Source: Candidatus Baltobacteraceae bacterium
GTDB lineage: Bacteria; Vulcanimicrobiota; Vulcanimicrobiia; Vulcanimicrobiales; Vulcanimicrobiaceae
DNA: 64,000 nucleotides
NCBI GenBank assembly: GCA_036559195.1
Contig: DATBTN010000073.1
Span: forward strand, 23,322-87,321
Direction of reading: 5' to 3'
Below the pieces are notes generated by a model. It made no database searches, was not told where the DNA came from, and was given only the letters and a program-made list of their open reading frames with translations. The translations under genes and the position numbers were made by a program. Below, one piece after another: positions 25,676 to 34,956 of this stretch. The number at the start of each line of letters is the position of its first letter. The first letter of the stretch is position 1.

Positions 25676-27106
25676 CTATTTGGGATACGTCATCTCTTTG
25701 GGGACGACGAAGGCGTCGAATTCTTCGGAGGTCACGTAGCCCAAGCCGACCGCGGTCTCTTTGAGCGTCGCCTTATTGTGATGCGCCTTTTTGGCGATCT
25801 CCGCGGCCTTGTCGTACCCGATCTTCGGGGAAAGGGCGGTGACCGTCATGAGGGATTCACTCAAGTACTTCGCAATGATATCTTCGTTGGCTTGCAGCCC
25901 AACGACGGCGTGCTCGCGGAACATCGTGCACGTATCGCGCAGTAAATTGCACGAGTGCAGGAAGTTGTAGATCATCACCGGGTTAAAGACGTTGAGTTCG
26001 AAGTTGCCCTGCGAGGCACCAAAGCTGATCGCGAGATCGTTTCCGAACACTTGCGCGACGACCATCGTCATCGCTTCGGATTGCGTCGGATTCACTTTGC
26101 CCGGCATGATCGAGCTGCCCGGCTCGTTCTCCGGAAGGGTGAGTTCGCCGATCCCGGCGCGGGGACCCGACGAGAGCCAGCGGATGTCGTTGGCGATCTT
26201 CATGAGCGCCGCACCGAGCATCTTGAGCGCGCCCGAGGCGAAAACGAAGTCATCGTGCGAGGCGAGCGCGGTGAACTTGTTCGGGTGCGACCGCAGCGGC
26301 AGACCGGTCAGCTCGGCGAGTTTTTTCGCCGCGCGATCCGCGAATTCGGGATGGGCGTTGAGCCCCGTTCCAACGGCCGTTCCGCCGATGGCGAGATCGT
26401 AGAGATGGTTGAGCGCTTCGTTGCAGGCGACCATCGCACGATCGATTTGGGTCACGTAGCCCGAGAACTCTTGGCCGAGCGTGAGCGGCGTGGCATCCTG
26501 CAAATGCGTACGGCCGACCTTCACGATCTCTTTCCACTGCTTGGACTTCGCGTCGAGCGCGTCGCGCAATTTTTTCACGGCCGGCAGCATCTCGACCATC
26601 GCCTCGGCCGCCGCCATATGCATGGCCGTCGGAAAGGTGTCGTTCGAGGACTGCGACATGTTCACGTGATCGTTCGGATGCACGGGCTTCTTGCTGCCCA
26701 TCTCGCCGCCGGCGATCTCGATCGCACGGTTCGAGATCACCTCGTTGACGTTCATGTTCGTCTGCGTCCCCGAGCCGGTCTGCCACACGCGCAGCGGGAA
26801 GTGCGCGTCGAGTTTACCGGCGATCACTTCGTCGGCCGCGGCGACGATCAGGTTCTTCTTCGCTTCGTCGAGCTTGCCCAGATCGTTATTGACGAGCGCG
26901 GCGGCTTTCTTGAGCGTAGCCATCGCTTTGATGACGGCCTTGGGCATCTGATCGCGCGGCGTGCTGCCGTCGCCGATATCGAAATGGATGAGCGAGCGCG
27001 CCGATTGCGCGCCGTAATACTTGTCCGCGGGTACGTCAATGGGTCCCATCGAGTCTGACTCGACGCGCGTTTTGGCCCCGTTGGTGTTCAAATTCGCAGT
27101 GGTCAT
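25676..27106 (-). CDS. fumC: Fumarate hydratase class II
   Basis: A 476-aa iron-independent fumarase interconverting fumarate and malate. Signatures are [29 protein letters not shown], the catalytic-region [16 protein letters not shown], and [16 protein letters not shown] with the mobile-loop Ser. The first ~18 residues are an extension before the usual MGPIDVP. It begins at ATG 27106, with GGGG upstream, and lies 43 bp downstream of the SprT-like gene on the same strand. Confidence 0.97.
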   Translation of the reverse strand: MTTANLNTNGAKTRVESDSMGPIDVPADKYYGAQSARSLIHFDIGDGSTPRDQMPKAVIKAMATLKKAAALVNNDLGKLDEAKKNLIVAAADEVIAGKLDAHFPLRVWQTGSGTQTNMNVNEVISNRAIEIAGGEMGSKKPVHPNDHVNMSQSSNDTFPTAMHMAAAEAMVEMLPAVKKLRDALDAKSKQWKEIVKVGRTHLQDATPLTLGQEFSGYVTQIDRAMVACNEALNHLYDLAIGGTAVGTGLNAHPEFADRAAKKLAELTGLPLRSHPNKFTALASHDDFVFASGALKMLGAALMKIANDIRWLSSGPRAGIGELTLPENEPGSSIMPGKVNPTQSEAMTMVVAQVFGNDLAISFGASQGNFELNVFNPVMIYNFLHSCNLLRDTCTMFREHAVVGLQANEDIIAKYLSESLMTVTALSPKIGYDKAAEIAKKAHHNKATLKETAVGLGYVTSEEFDAFVVPKEMTYPK

Positions 27107-27149
27107 GGCCCCGATATCTTCGCTCTTTTGGGCCTCTTTCAGCCTCGAC

Positions 27150-27710
27150 CTAGGTCGCAGGCCGCCTGCCCTGGGCCGCGGCCCCCAAGGTCGTGCCGAC
27201 GGGCCGAGTCTCCACCACCTCGAAAATCGTGAGGGGAAACCGAGGATCGAAGCCCCGCCGCGAGCAGCGGCCGCAGCTCATCGGGGCGGCCGGGCGGCGC
27301 TTTCGAAGGACCTCCATGGCGCAACGCTCGCAACGCAAAATATAGCGCTTGGCGGATTCGTTGAGCGGCCTCGCGCTGCCCAAATCGTGGTAGATCGAGG
27401 TCAGACCACATTCGCGCATCTTCTTCTTGAAGCGCGCGCCGTGACCCGTATCGCGATGACGGTCGAAGAGCCAGGCGTGAATCATCTCGTGCAAGAGCGT
27501 CTCGCGCAGCGCCTCGGGATGAGTCTGGAAATGCTTGGGCGAGAGTTCGATCAGCAGCGGCCGCACGCTATAGGTGATGCGCCCGGCGGAGTTTGAAAAG
27601 CGCGCGTTGTACCGAATGCGGCAGGCCGGTACTTCACCGTTGAAATGAAAGTTATTGAGCTCCGCGAAGAGCAACTGGAGATCGGTCTCCGAAGCCTGCA
27701 CCGTTATCAC
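27150..27710 (-). CDS. SprT-like zinc metalloprotease
   Basis: 186 aa with the SprT/Spartan core: the HEMIH zinc motif at residues 74-78 and a third ligand probably at [14 protein letters not shown]. The C-terminal zinc ribbon is CERC and CGRC. Spartan proteins degrade DNA-protein crosslinks in eukaryotes, while bacterial SprT is poorly known. The ATG at 27710 faces the TPR gene start with 34 bp between them. Confidence 0.85.
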   Translation of the reverse strand: MITVQASETDLQLLFAELNNFHFNGEVPACRIRYNARFSNSAGRITYSVRPLLIELSPKHFQTHPEALRETLLHEMIHAWLFDRHRDTGHGARFKKKMRECGLTSIYHDLGSARPLNESAKRYILRCERCAMEVLRKRRPAAPMSCGRCSRRGFDPRFPLTIFEVVETRPVGTTLGAAAQGRRPAT

Positions 27711-27744
27711 GAAGAGTTTTTCGGCGTTCGTCCAAACGAGTCTT

Positions 27745-28194
27745 GTGCCCGATTCAAAACAACGCGGTTTACCGCCGCGCCTCTACGTGCCCATCGTTGC
27801 GGTCTTCGCGATCGTCTTCTTGGGCGCGATGGCCTGGCTGCTTCGCATCGGATTCGGCACGAGCGGCGGCGTCTTCGGTTCGGGAACCGGAGCGCCGGCG
27901 GCCGGAGCGAGCGCGCTGCCCGTCTCCGCGCAGTCGCAGGGTTCCAACGTCAACGTCGAAGGCGGAGGTCCGCCGCCGGCGGTGCAGGTGCAGCTCGCGC
28001 AGTTGCGCGCGCGCATAACGAAGAATCCGAAGGACGACGTCGCGCTCACGCAGCTCGCCGATCTCTACCTCGCGGCCGGCATGTACGCGAAAGCCGTTCC
28101 ACTCTACAAACGAGCGCTAGCTGCCAACCCGCGCAACGCCGCCGCCGCCGAAGGCTTCAGCCAAGCACAAAACGCCCTCTCACAGGAGCACTAG
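27745..28194 (+). CDS. Membrane-anchored TPR protein
   Basis: 149 aa: one N-terminal transmembrane helix (LYVPIVAVFAIVFLGAMAWLL), a Gly/Ala/Ser-rich periplasmic linker, and a TPR-like repeat pair (DVALTQLADLYLAAGMYAKA and LYKRALAANPRNAAAAEG). The layout recalls cytochrome c biogenesis CcmH/NrfG C-terminal domains, but no heme genes are adjacent. I chose GTG 27745; upstream frame extends into the SprT gene on the other strand. The M55 pair follows after 8 bp, likely in one transcript. Confidence 0.65.
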   Translation: MPDSKQRGLPPRLYVPIVAVFAIVFLGAMAWLLRIGFGTSGGVFGSGTGAPAAGASALPVSAQSQGSNVNVEGGGPPPAVQVQLAQLRARITKNPKDDVALTQLADLYLAAGMYAKAVPLYKRALAANPRNAAAAEGFSQAQNALSQEH

Positions 28195-28202
28195 ACACAA
28201 GC

Positions 28203-29036
28203 GTGCGCATTTATATTTCTTGCGACATGGAAGGCACGGCGGGGGTTTGCAGCTGGATGCAGTGCGACCCGTCGAATACGGTCGAGTATCCCGTCTACCG
28301 GCGATACATGTCGCAGGAAGTGCGCGCGGCAATCGAAGGCGCCCGCAGCGGCGGCGCGACGGGCGTGCTGATCAACGACTCGCACTGGGATATGCGCAAC
28401 CTGCTTTGGGACGAGTTGCCGGCCGACGTGCGCCTGATCTCCGGTTCGCGCAAGCCCTTTTCGATGGCGCAGGGTATCGATGGCGACGTTGCCGGCGCGT
28501 TCTTTACCGGCTATCACGCGAAGTCGGGCGATAAGGACGGGGCGCTCGCGCACACCTACACCGCCGACGTCCTTTACAACGTGCGCATCAACGGAACGGC
28601 GTGCAGCGAAGCGCTCTTAAACGCGGCGCTGCTCGGTTACCACGGCGTGCCGCTGCTGCTCGTAAGCGGCGATCGCACGATCGTCGAAGAGGTCGGCCGG
28701 CAGATGCCGTGGGTTACCCCGGTGATCGTCAAGGAGAGCATCGGGCACTACGCAACCAATTCGCTCACGCCGGCGGCAGCTCAGGCGGCGATTCGCGCTG
28801 CGGCCGGCGACGCGATGCGGAACGCCGGATCGGCGAAACCGTTCGTCTTCGAGCCTCCGATTAGGATGGAGCTGGAAACGACGCGCGTGGAACAAGCGGA
28901 TTTCATCGAGTTGATGCCCGGCTTCGAGCGCATCGGCGGCCGCACGGTACGATTCGTTCACGACGATTATGCCGCCGTATTCCGCGCGTTCGTGGCGGCC
29001 TTTCGTTTGGGCGGCGCCGCCTCGGTCGTGGCATGA
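28203..29036 (+). CDS. M55 family D-aminopeptidase (copy 1)
   Basis: A 277-aa DppA-type zinc D-aminopeptidase. Metal/active-site positions match the family: CDMEG (Asp/Glu), NDSH, GYHA and CSEALLNAAL. DppA of Bacillus hydrolyses D-Ala-containing dipeptides from cell wall. A GTG at 28203 gives the standard N-terminus, and the gene overlaps copy 2 by 4 bp (ATGA). Cytosolic, no signal peptide. The pair probably degrades imported muropeptide-derived D-amino-acid peptides. Confidence 0.92.
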   Translation: MRIYISCDMEGTAGVCSWMQCDPSNTVEYPVYRRYMSQEVRAAIEGARSGGATGVLINDSHWDMRNLLWDELPADVRLISGSRKPFSMAQGIDGDVAGAFFTGYHAKSGDKDGALAHTYTADVLYNVRINGTACSEALLNAALLGYHGVPLLLVSGDRTIVEEVGRQMPWVTPVIVKESIGHYATNSLTPAAAQAAIRAAAGDAMRNAGSAKPFVFEPPIRMELETTRVEQADFIELMPGFERIGGRTVRFVHDDYAAVFRAFVAAFRLGGAASVVA

Positions 29037-29863
29037 AGCTCTACATTTCGAGCGACATGGAAGGCGTCGCCGGCGTCTGCAGTTGGGAGCAAGTCGACGC
29101 GCGCGGTTACACGCCCGAATACGCGATCTATCAGCGCTATCTCACGCAGGAAGTCCGCGCTGCCATCGACGGCGCGCGCGATGCGGCCGCGTGCGAGATC
29201 CTGGTCAACGACTCGCACGGTCCGATGCGCAATCTGCTCTTCGACGGTTTACCCGACAACATCCGCGTCACGTTCGGAAATCGCAAACCCTTCTCGATGG
29301 TGCAGGGTATCGATGCGGGTTTCGACGGCGTCTTCTTCACCGGCTATCACGCGGCGATCGGCTCGGCCGGCGCCACGCTCTGTCACACGTATACGCCCGG
29401 CGTGATCTACGATCTGCGGGTCAACGGCGTGCGCTGCAGCGAGGCGACGCTCAACGCCGGCCTCGCCGGACACTACGGCGTGCCCGTGCTGTTGGTAACC
29501 GGAGATCGCACGACGATCGCGGAGGTCACCGCGCAGATGCCGTGGGTGACCGGTGCGATCGTGAAGGACAGCATCGGGCACTTGGCCGTCGACTCGCTCT
29601 CGCCCCAAGCCGCGCAGGCTGCCATACGCGCCGCCGCGACCGACGCCGTACGGAACGCCGCCGGGGCTAAGCCGTACGTCTTCGAGCCGCCCATTACGTT
29701 GGAGATCGACGTCACGCGTGTCGAGCAGGCCGACCTTATCGAATTGATTCCCGGCTTCGAACGCACGGCCGGCCGCACCGTCCGGCTGGTGCATGACGAC
29801 TATCCGACCGTCTTTAAAGCCTTCGTCGCGGCCTTCCGAATGGGAGCGCTCGCGCTCTCCTAA
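29033..29863 (+). CDS. M55 family D-aminopeptidase (copy 2)
   Basis: A 276-aa close paralogue of the preceding gene with the same ligand set (SDMEG, NDSHG, GYHA, CSEATLNAGL), evidently a tandem duplication. It is translationally coupled through ATGA. Differences cluster around the DSH loop (GPMRNLLFDGL versus WDMRNLLWDEL), so specificity may have diverged, or the two may form mixed assemblies (DppA is a decamer in Bacillus). Confidence 0.92.
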   Translation: MKLYISSDMEGVAGVCSWEQVDARGYTPEYAIYQRYLTQEVRAAIDGARDAAACEILVNDSHGPMRNLLFDGLPDNIRVTFGNRKPFSMVQGIDAGFDGVFFTGYHAAIGSAGATLCHTYTPGVIYDLRVNGVRCSEATLNAGLAGHYGVPVLLVTGDRTTIAEVTAQMPWVTGAIVKDSIGHLAVDSLSPQAAQAAIRAAATDAVRNAAGAKPYVFEPPITLEIDVTRVEQADLIELIPGFERTAGRTVRLVHDDYPTVFKAFVAAFRMGALALS

Positions 29864-31095
29864 CGCGTTTCGCCGCGAATCGTCGGCGACGAGATCGCGA
29901 CGACGGCAACGGCGAGACAGGCGAGTGCGGAGATCGTCATTCCGGCGCGCGCGCCGTAATGATCCGCCACGTAGCCGAAGAACAGCGTTCCGATCGGGAC
30001 GCCGCAGAGCACGAGAAGGCGCACGGCGCCGAAGACGCGCCCCACGTAGTCTTCGTGGATGACGCGCAACCGAAAACCGATCACCTGCGAGATCTCGAAT
30101 TGCACGCAAGCGTTACCGATTGCCCAGAACAGGCCGGCGATCCAGAGATTGTGCGTGAGCACGACCGGAATGAAGAGGATCGTGTCCACGATATAGGCGG
30201 TCGTGAGCGCTCGTCCGAACGGCCACCGGCGCGCGAACTTCGAGGCAAAGACCGATCCGGCGACCGCGCCGACGCCGGCAATCATCCAGAAGAGCGAAAC
30301 CTGATAGTCGCTCGCACCGAAGCCGCGTTTTAAGAACGGGATCAAGATCGTGAATCCGCCGAACCCGACGATATTGAGCGTCAAACCGATGAACGATTGC
30401 GCGCGCATCCCGGGATCGGCAAAGAGCAGCCGAAAACCGGTTCGCATATCTTCGACCAGTTCGCGCCCGTTCGGCAGCCCGCTGGTTTTTTCGGGGCCGA
30501 GCGTAGGAATTCGCGAGAGTGAGTATTGCGAGACCAAATACGTCAGCGCGTTGAGCAGCAGGGCCGGCAGCGGCCCAAATGCCGCCAGCAGCGCGCCGCC
30601 CGCCGCAGGCAGGGCCATCTGCGAAACGCTGTCGGCGCCCATCAACGCGGCTTGCGCCGCGGTCGCACGCTCTTTGCCGAGCAAGAACGGAATGCTCGAC
30701 GATTGACCGCCCATGAAGACCGCCGCGCCGATCGAAAGCACCACCAGGCCCGCGTAGACGCCGGCCACCGGCAGAGCGTGGCGTAGGAACAGGACGGCCA
30801 TCGCGACCATGACTAAAAAGCGCACGACGTCCGCGCCGATCATCAGCGCGCGCCGGTCCACGCGGTCGGCGAGCGACCCCGCGGGAACGCTCAAGAACGC
30901 GAACGGTACGAACTCGCACGCATACGCGACGCCGGTCGAAAGCGCCGACCCGGTCAATCGGTAAACGAGCAGCGGGATGGCGAGCGTGCGCAGCCCATCG
31001 CCGGCCATGCTGAAGGCCTGGCCGATATAATATTGACGAAAACTTCGGGAAGCGAAGACGCCTTCGCGCTCGGCGACGGCGGTGGCGGACGACAT
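29860..31095 (-). CDS. MFS transporter (MFS_3/EntS-like drug or siderophore exporter)
   Basis: A 411-aa, 12-helix major facilitator with features of the EntS/MFS_3 subgroup: FRQYYIGQAFSMAGDGLRTLAIPLLVYRLTGS at the start (first 20 residues are diagnostic), then FVPFAFLSVPAGSLADRVDRR between helices 2 and 3. The substrate is unknown. It is preceded by a near-consensus sigma70 promoter (31173-31201), and its 3' end overlaps M55 copy 2 by 4 bp. Confidence 0.88.
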   Translation of the reverse strand: MSSATAVAEREGVFASRSFRQYYIGQAFSMAGDGLRTLAIPLLVYRLTGSALSTGVAYACEFVPFAFLSVPAGSLADRVDRRALMIGADVVRFLVMVAMAVLFLRHALPVAGVYAGLVVLSIGAAVFMGGQSSSIPFLLGKERATAAQAALMGADSVSQMALPAAGGALLAAFGPLPALLLNALTYLVSQYSLSRIPTLGPEKTSGLPNGRELVEDMRTGFRLLFADPGMRAQSFIGLTLNIVGFGGFTILIPFLKRGFGASDYQVSLFWMIAGVGAVAGSVFASKFARRWPFGRALTTAYIVDTILFIPVVLTHNLWIAGLFWAIGNACVQFEISQVIGFRLRVIHEDYVGRVFGAVRLLVLCGVPIGTLFFGYVADHYGARAGMTISALACLAVAVVAISSPTIRGETR

Positions 31096-31172
31096 ACGAA
31101 ACTCCCAACAACTGGTGCGGATGGTACGTGACGTGGGATGTGGGGCGTATGTCGCTATCGCATAGTTAGGCG

Positions 31173-31201
31173 ATTTTACAAATATTCGTCTACGTTGTCA
31201 A
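31173..31201 (-). promoter_or_regulatory. Sigma70-type promoter of the MFS gene
   Basis: On the minus strand TTGACA (31201-31196), 17 nt, TAAAAT (31178-31173): consensus -35, optimal spacer and a -10 with one mismatch. Predicted start about 31166, leaving a ~70-nt leader to the ATG at 31095. The promoter overlaps the end of the small membrane-protein gene. It is the strongest canonical promoter I saw in the window. Confidence 0.8.
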
Positions 31202-31588
31202 GTTTTTTGCGTCGCGTACCAGCATGCCGCCGACGACCGCGCCGATCGCTCCGAGCACGGCAACGAGCGGTTCGTACCAATTGGGTACGAGCGACTGCGG
31301 GCTCGGGAAAATCAACGCGAAGACGCCGATCGAAAGGAGCGCCACGCCGAGGCCTGCGGCGTGATAGATCGGGCGCGACGGGGCAACCCGGGCCGTGAGC
31401 GCACCGCCGGCGATACTCGAAACGAATGCGAGCACGGCGTTGGCCGCGATAAATTTCGGCGGCGCGACTGCCATCGGCAGCCCGTGAAACATCGCCGCCG
31501 CGATAACGATCGCGCCGAGGAGAATCATCACGAGCACGACCACATACCCGCACCCGATCGCAAAGATCGTACGAACGTACGTCCTCAT
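31190..31588 (-). CDS. Small four-helix membrane protein
   Basis: 132 aa with four clear hydrophobic helices (FAIGCGYVVVLVMILLGAIV; FIAANAVLAFVSSIAGGAL; IYHAAGLGVALLSIGVFALI; PLVAVLGAIGAVVGGML). I recognise no specific family. The ATG at 31588 with GAGGGG upstream is preferred over an earlier in-frame ATG at 31621 that lies in repeat-flanking sequence. It sits directly upstream of the MFS promoter. Confidence 0.65.
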   Translation of the reverse strand: MRTYVRTIFAIGCGYVVVLVMILLGAIVIAAAMFHGLPMAVAPPKFIAANAVLAFVSSIAGGALTARVAPSRPIYHAAGLGVALLSIGVFALIFPSPQSLVPNWYEPLVAVLGAIGAVVGGMLVRDAKNLTT

Positions 31589-31611
31589 CGCCCACCCCTC
31601 ACGCGCATCGC

Positions 31612-32095
31612 CGTTCGACAAGCTCGTCCTTCGACAAGCTCGTCCTTCGACAAGCTCAGGATGACAAGGGGCGCCGCCGCTGTCGCTGGGCCGCCGCCGA
31701 TTGTCCGCTGGGCAACGGGCCTTGTCGTCGTTCTCATGCTGCGCCGTCGTCGTTTGTCATGCTGAGCCTGTCGAAGCACGAGTCCGGTCGTCCTTCGACA
31801 AGCTCAGGATGACAAAAAAGGGGTGTTATCGTTGTTGTCATGCTGCGTCGTTGCTGTTTGTCATGCTGAGCTGTCGCTGCTGTTTGTCATGCTGAGCTTG
31901 TCGTTGCTGTTTGTCATGCTGAGCTGTCGTTGCTGTTTGTCATGCTGAGCTGGCGTTGCTGTTTGTCATGTTGAGCTGGCGTTGCTGTTTGTCATGCTGA
32001 GCTTGTCGAAGCACGAGCGCGTTCCTCGCATCGTCCGTCCTTCGACAGGCTCGTCCTTCGACAGGCTCGTCCTTCGACAGGCTCAGGATGACAGG
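31612..32095. repeat. Intergenic field of palindromic and tandem repeats
   Basis: About 480 bp without a gene. It contains (a) three head-to-tail copies of a 16-bp CCTTCGACAAGCTCGT unit near 31616-31660; (b) an imperfect inverted repeat at 31755-31814 with TGTCATGCTGAGC on the left arm and GCTCAGGATGACA on the right arm; (c) about six 26-27-bp units GTTGCTGTTTGTCATGCTGA at 31830-31990; and (d) three further copies of the 16-bp unit with CAGGCT at 32038-32090. The core is an intergenic REP-like palindrome, also found at 50590 and 63592. Confidence 0.85.
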
Positions 32096-32105
32096 AAGGG
32101 GCAAG

Positions 32106-33500
32106 TTAGGCTACGGCTTGGGGTTTGGCTAGGGCGATGGCGATGGCGGCGACGTCGGACTCGGTGATCGAGAGGCGGCGCATCGCGGATTCGTATGCGT
32201 CGATGGCCTCTTCGCTCTTGCTCGAGGCGGCTCGCTCTTCGCGCAACCGCTTGATCTCTTCGGTCACGCGCCCGGCAAGTTCGGGCGTGACCTCGATGCC
32301 GTGACTTGCGAGCTCTTCGGAATGATGGCGCAACGTGTCCTCAACGAGCGCAACGCCGGAGTGTTTGCCGAATATCCAGTTGGTCTCACCGCCGACGAGG
32401 GCGGCGGGCACCGCTTCGTACATGCGGTGATCGATCAGCATGGCGTGCGTGTGGATCCCGGACTCGTGTGCGAAGACCTTCTCGCCCACGATCGGCTCGT
32501 GCTGCTGCATCGGGATGCCGCTAATGCGCTCCATAAAACGCGCGAGTTCGCGCAATTTGTGATACTTGAAGCCGGGAATCTCCACGCCATAGAGCACGTT
32601 GAGCGCGGTCACGAATTCGTGAAGTTTGACGTTGCCGGCCCGCTCGCCATAGCCGTTGGCGGTCACCGAAACCACTTTGAATCCGCACGAAACCGCGGTG
32701 ATGGCATTGATCGTCCCTAGGCCGTAGTCGTTGTGGAAGTGGCAAACCATCGGCAATCCCTTCGGCATCGCCGCCACGATCCGGCTGGAGTACCACTTGG
32801 CCGCTTCGGGCGTGAGGCAGCCGACGGTGTCGGGCCACGCGGGACGATTGCCGCCCGCCTCCATGCCGGCCTTAAAATATGAAATGAAATATTCAACGTC
32901 GCCGCGACTGCCGTCTTCGGCGCCGAATTCGATCTTCGTGACGCCGCGCGAGCGCGCGTAGGCAATCGCGTCGCACTGCAGCTTGATATTCGCATTGCGG
33001 TAAAATTCGAGCGGAAGGTCGAGCCATTCGCTCTCGTCGCGGCCTTCTTGCTTGAGCAGCATCTTGCCGATCTTGTATTTCAAATGCAAGTCGCTGCCGC
33101 TCGTGAAGATGAAAAACGTCACCTCCGAGGGCGAGATGCCGACCTCTTCGAGCGTACGCGCCGTGACGTCGATGTCTTTGGCGCTGCTGCGGCACATCAC
33201 GACGATCTCGGTCTCGCCGAGTTCGCCGCGGCGCTTGCCTTCCATAACCAATTGCAGCGTCTTGCGATCGCCGGCCGAGGCGGCCGGAAATCCGACGCTC
33301 ATGATATGCACGCCGATATCGGCCAACCGCTTGGCGATCTCGTACTTCTGCGCCGGCGTGAAACAGACGCCCGGCATCTGCTCGCCGTCGCGCAGCGTCT
33401 CGTCGTAGAGCCGGATCGAGCTCGCATCGGGGAAGTTCAGCGCGCGCGTGAACTCGCGCGGGTCGCGAATCAGCCGTTCGATGGGTTCTCGAAATTCCAT
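32106..33500 (-). CDS. Homocitrate/2-isopropylmalate synthase-like acyltransferase
   Basis: A 464-aa DRE-TIM metallolyase family enzyme condensing acetyl-CoA with a 2-oxoacid. Signatures are RLYDETLRDGEQMPGV, CHFHNDYGLGTINAI (metal His), AGNVKLHEFVTAL, HESGIHTHAM and FGKHSG. It lacks the C-terminal allosteric LeuA_dimer domain; the tail after the barrel is a ~70-residue helical segment. That favours a homocitrate, citramalate or Re-citrate-type enzyme over standard LeuA, but I cannot decide. ATG 33500 (MEFREP) is preferred over the longer frame from 33551. No leu or lys genes adjoin it. Confidence 0.85.
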   Translation of the reverse strand: MEFREPIERLIRDPREFTRALNFPDASSIRLYDETLRDGEQMPGVCFTPAQKYEIAKRLADIGVHIMSVGFPAASAGDRKTLQLVMEGKRRGELGETEIVVMCRSSAKDIDVTARTLEEVGISPSEVTFFIFTSGSDLHLKYKIGKMLLKQEGRDESEWLDLPLEFYRNANIKLQCDAIAYARSRGVTKIEFGAEDGSRGDVEYFISYFKAGMEAGGNRPAWPDTVGCLTPEAAKWYSSRIVAAMPKGLPMVCHFHNDYGLGTINAITAVSCGFKVVSVTANGYGERAGNVKLHEFVTALNVLYGVEIPGFKYHKLRELARFMERISGIPMQQHEPIVGEKVFAHESGIHTHAMLIDHRMYEAVPAALVGGETNWIFGKHSGVALVEDTLRHHSEELASHGIEVTPELAGRVTEEIKRLREERAASSKSEEAIDAYESAMRRLSITESDVAAIAIALAKPQAVA

Positions 33501-33560
33501 GATGCGCCCCCGACGTGTGTTGCTCGTTTTAAGACTTCTCGCGCGCGGCACCGTTCTACT

Positions 33561-34895
33561 TCACGGCCGGTCGAATGGCGGCGCCTCGTCGCGAGGGGCG
33601 AGCCCGGCGTCGACTGCCGCGCTCGACTGCGCGCGGCGCGTGTAGACGCGCAACTCGGACATGTCGCGTGGGAAGAGCAGCTCGAGCGCCCAATCGAACG
33701 CGACGCGCAACTTGCGATCGAGCCCCGGCAGGCGCGAGAGATAGTAGGCGCGCCAGAGAACCCACGCGAGAAAACCCGTCAAGACGCGATCGCCGGGCAA
33801 TTGCGCGACGGCATTACGCGCCCCAAGCGAGGCCATCATACCGAGCGAGCGGTACCGAAACGGTCGCGTTGCTTCGCCGCGCAACGTGGCGACGAGGTTG
33901 GCCGCGAGCACCGGCCCTTCGCGAATCGCGTGCTGCGCGGTCGGCGGGTAAAACCCGCCGGCCTCGTTTGGAATCGCCGCGCAATCGCCGATCGCCCACA
34001 CGTCGCGCGCCGTCGCAACGCGCATATCCGGCCCCACGAGAATCGCGCCGTTCTTGGCGTGCGGCAGCGGCGCCGCCGCGATCAGCGGCGAGGGGCGCAC
34101 GCCGGCGCTCCACACGATCGTGCGCGTCTCGATCCGGCGCCCGCTCTGCAGTTCCAGCCCGTCGGCAGTGGCGGACCGGACGTTGTCGCCGAGCACGATC
34201 TCGACGCCGCGTTTGGCGAGAGCGCGCGCCGAATACGTCCCCATCGTTGGCGGCAGACCGGGGAGCAGCGAGGCGCCGCCTTCGACGAGCACGATGCGAA
34301 TGTCGTCGCGGCGCACGTGCGGATAGAACCGTTCGACGCTGCGAAAGAGTTCGACCATTTCGCCGGCCGTCTCGACGCCGGTAAATCCGCCGCCGACGAC
34401 CGCTAAGGTGAGGAGGCGCCGGCGTTCGGCGTCGTCGCGCGCGCTGTCGGCAAGTTCCAGCAGCCACATGAAGCGGTTGCGCAGGATGCCCGCGTCTTCG
34501 AGCGTCTTGAGCGCGAAGACGCGTTCGGCTACGCCCGGCAGATCGAACGTCGACGTCACCGACCCGAGTGCGAGCACCAGCTGATCGTACGCCAGCGACT
34601 CGGTTACGCCGGTAAGCGTGTGAACGTACGTCACGCTCTTCGCCGGCGGATCGAGCGCCAGCACTTCGCCGAGGATGAAGCGCGAAGATCGCAGCTGCGA
34701 GCGCACCGGCGTCACGATGTGACGCACGTCGAGCGCACCCGAACTCACTTCGGGCAGCATCGGCGTGAAGAGCGAGAAATTCTCGCGCCCGATCAAGACG
34801 ATCTCCGCCTCGTTCGGGGCGAGCAGCCGCTCCAACCGGTGCGCGGTCGCAATGGCGGCGAAGCCCCCGCCGAGAATCACGATTCGTACGGCCAT
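33561..34895 (-). CDS. Type II NADH dehydrogenase-like FAD oxidoreductase
   Basis: A 444-aa pyridine-nucleotide-disulfide-family flavoprotein. It has an FAD-binding IVILGGGFAAIATAHRLE at the N-terminus, NAD-binding VVGGGFTGVETAGEM near residue 165 and the second FAD contact DVWAIGDCA near 300. The C-terminal hydrophobic segment (LAWVLWRAYYLSRL) fits membrane association as in Ndh. It would oxidise NADH and reduce quinone without pumping. It is divergent from the M50 protease (61 bp). Confidence 0.9.
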   Translation of the reverse strand: MAVRIVILGGGFAAIATAHRLERLLAPNEAEIVLIGRENFSLFTPMLPEVSSGALDVRHIVTPVRSQLRSSRFILGEVLALDPPAKSVTYVHTLTGVTESLAYDQLVLALGSVTSTFDLPGVAERVFALKTLEDAGILRNRFMWLLELADSARDDAERRRLLTLAVVGGGFTGVETAGEMVELFRSVERFYPHVRRDDIRIVLVEGGASLLPGLPPTMGTYSARALAKRGVEIVLGDNVRSATADGLELQSGRRIETRTIVWSAGVRPSPLIAAAPLPHAKNGAILVGPDMRVATARDVWAIGDCAAIPNEAGGFYPPTAQHAIREGPVLAANLVATLRGEATRPFRYRSLGMMASLGARNAVAQLPGDRVLTGFLAWVLWRAYYLSRLPGLDRKLRVAFDWALELLFPRDMSELRVYTRRAQSSAAVDAGLAPRDEAPPFDRP

Positions 34896-34956
34896 AGCTG
34901 AGATCGTTCTTCCCGAGAAGGCCTGGCTCTCCCGGCCCGTCAAGAGACGACTCATC

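Noticed and set aside
27745..28194. CcmH/NrfG assignment of the TPR protein
   Set aside because: Only generic TPR-like repeats are visible and no cytochrome c maturation genes are nearby.
31612..32095. CRISPR array
   Set aside because: Units are contiguous or palindromic without unique spacers of constant length, and no cas genes are present.
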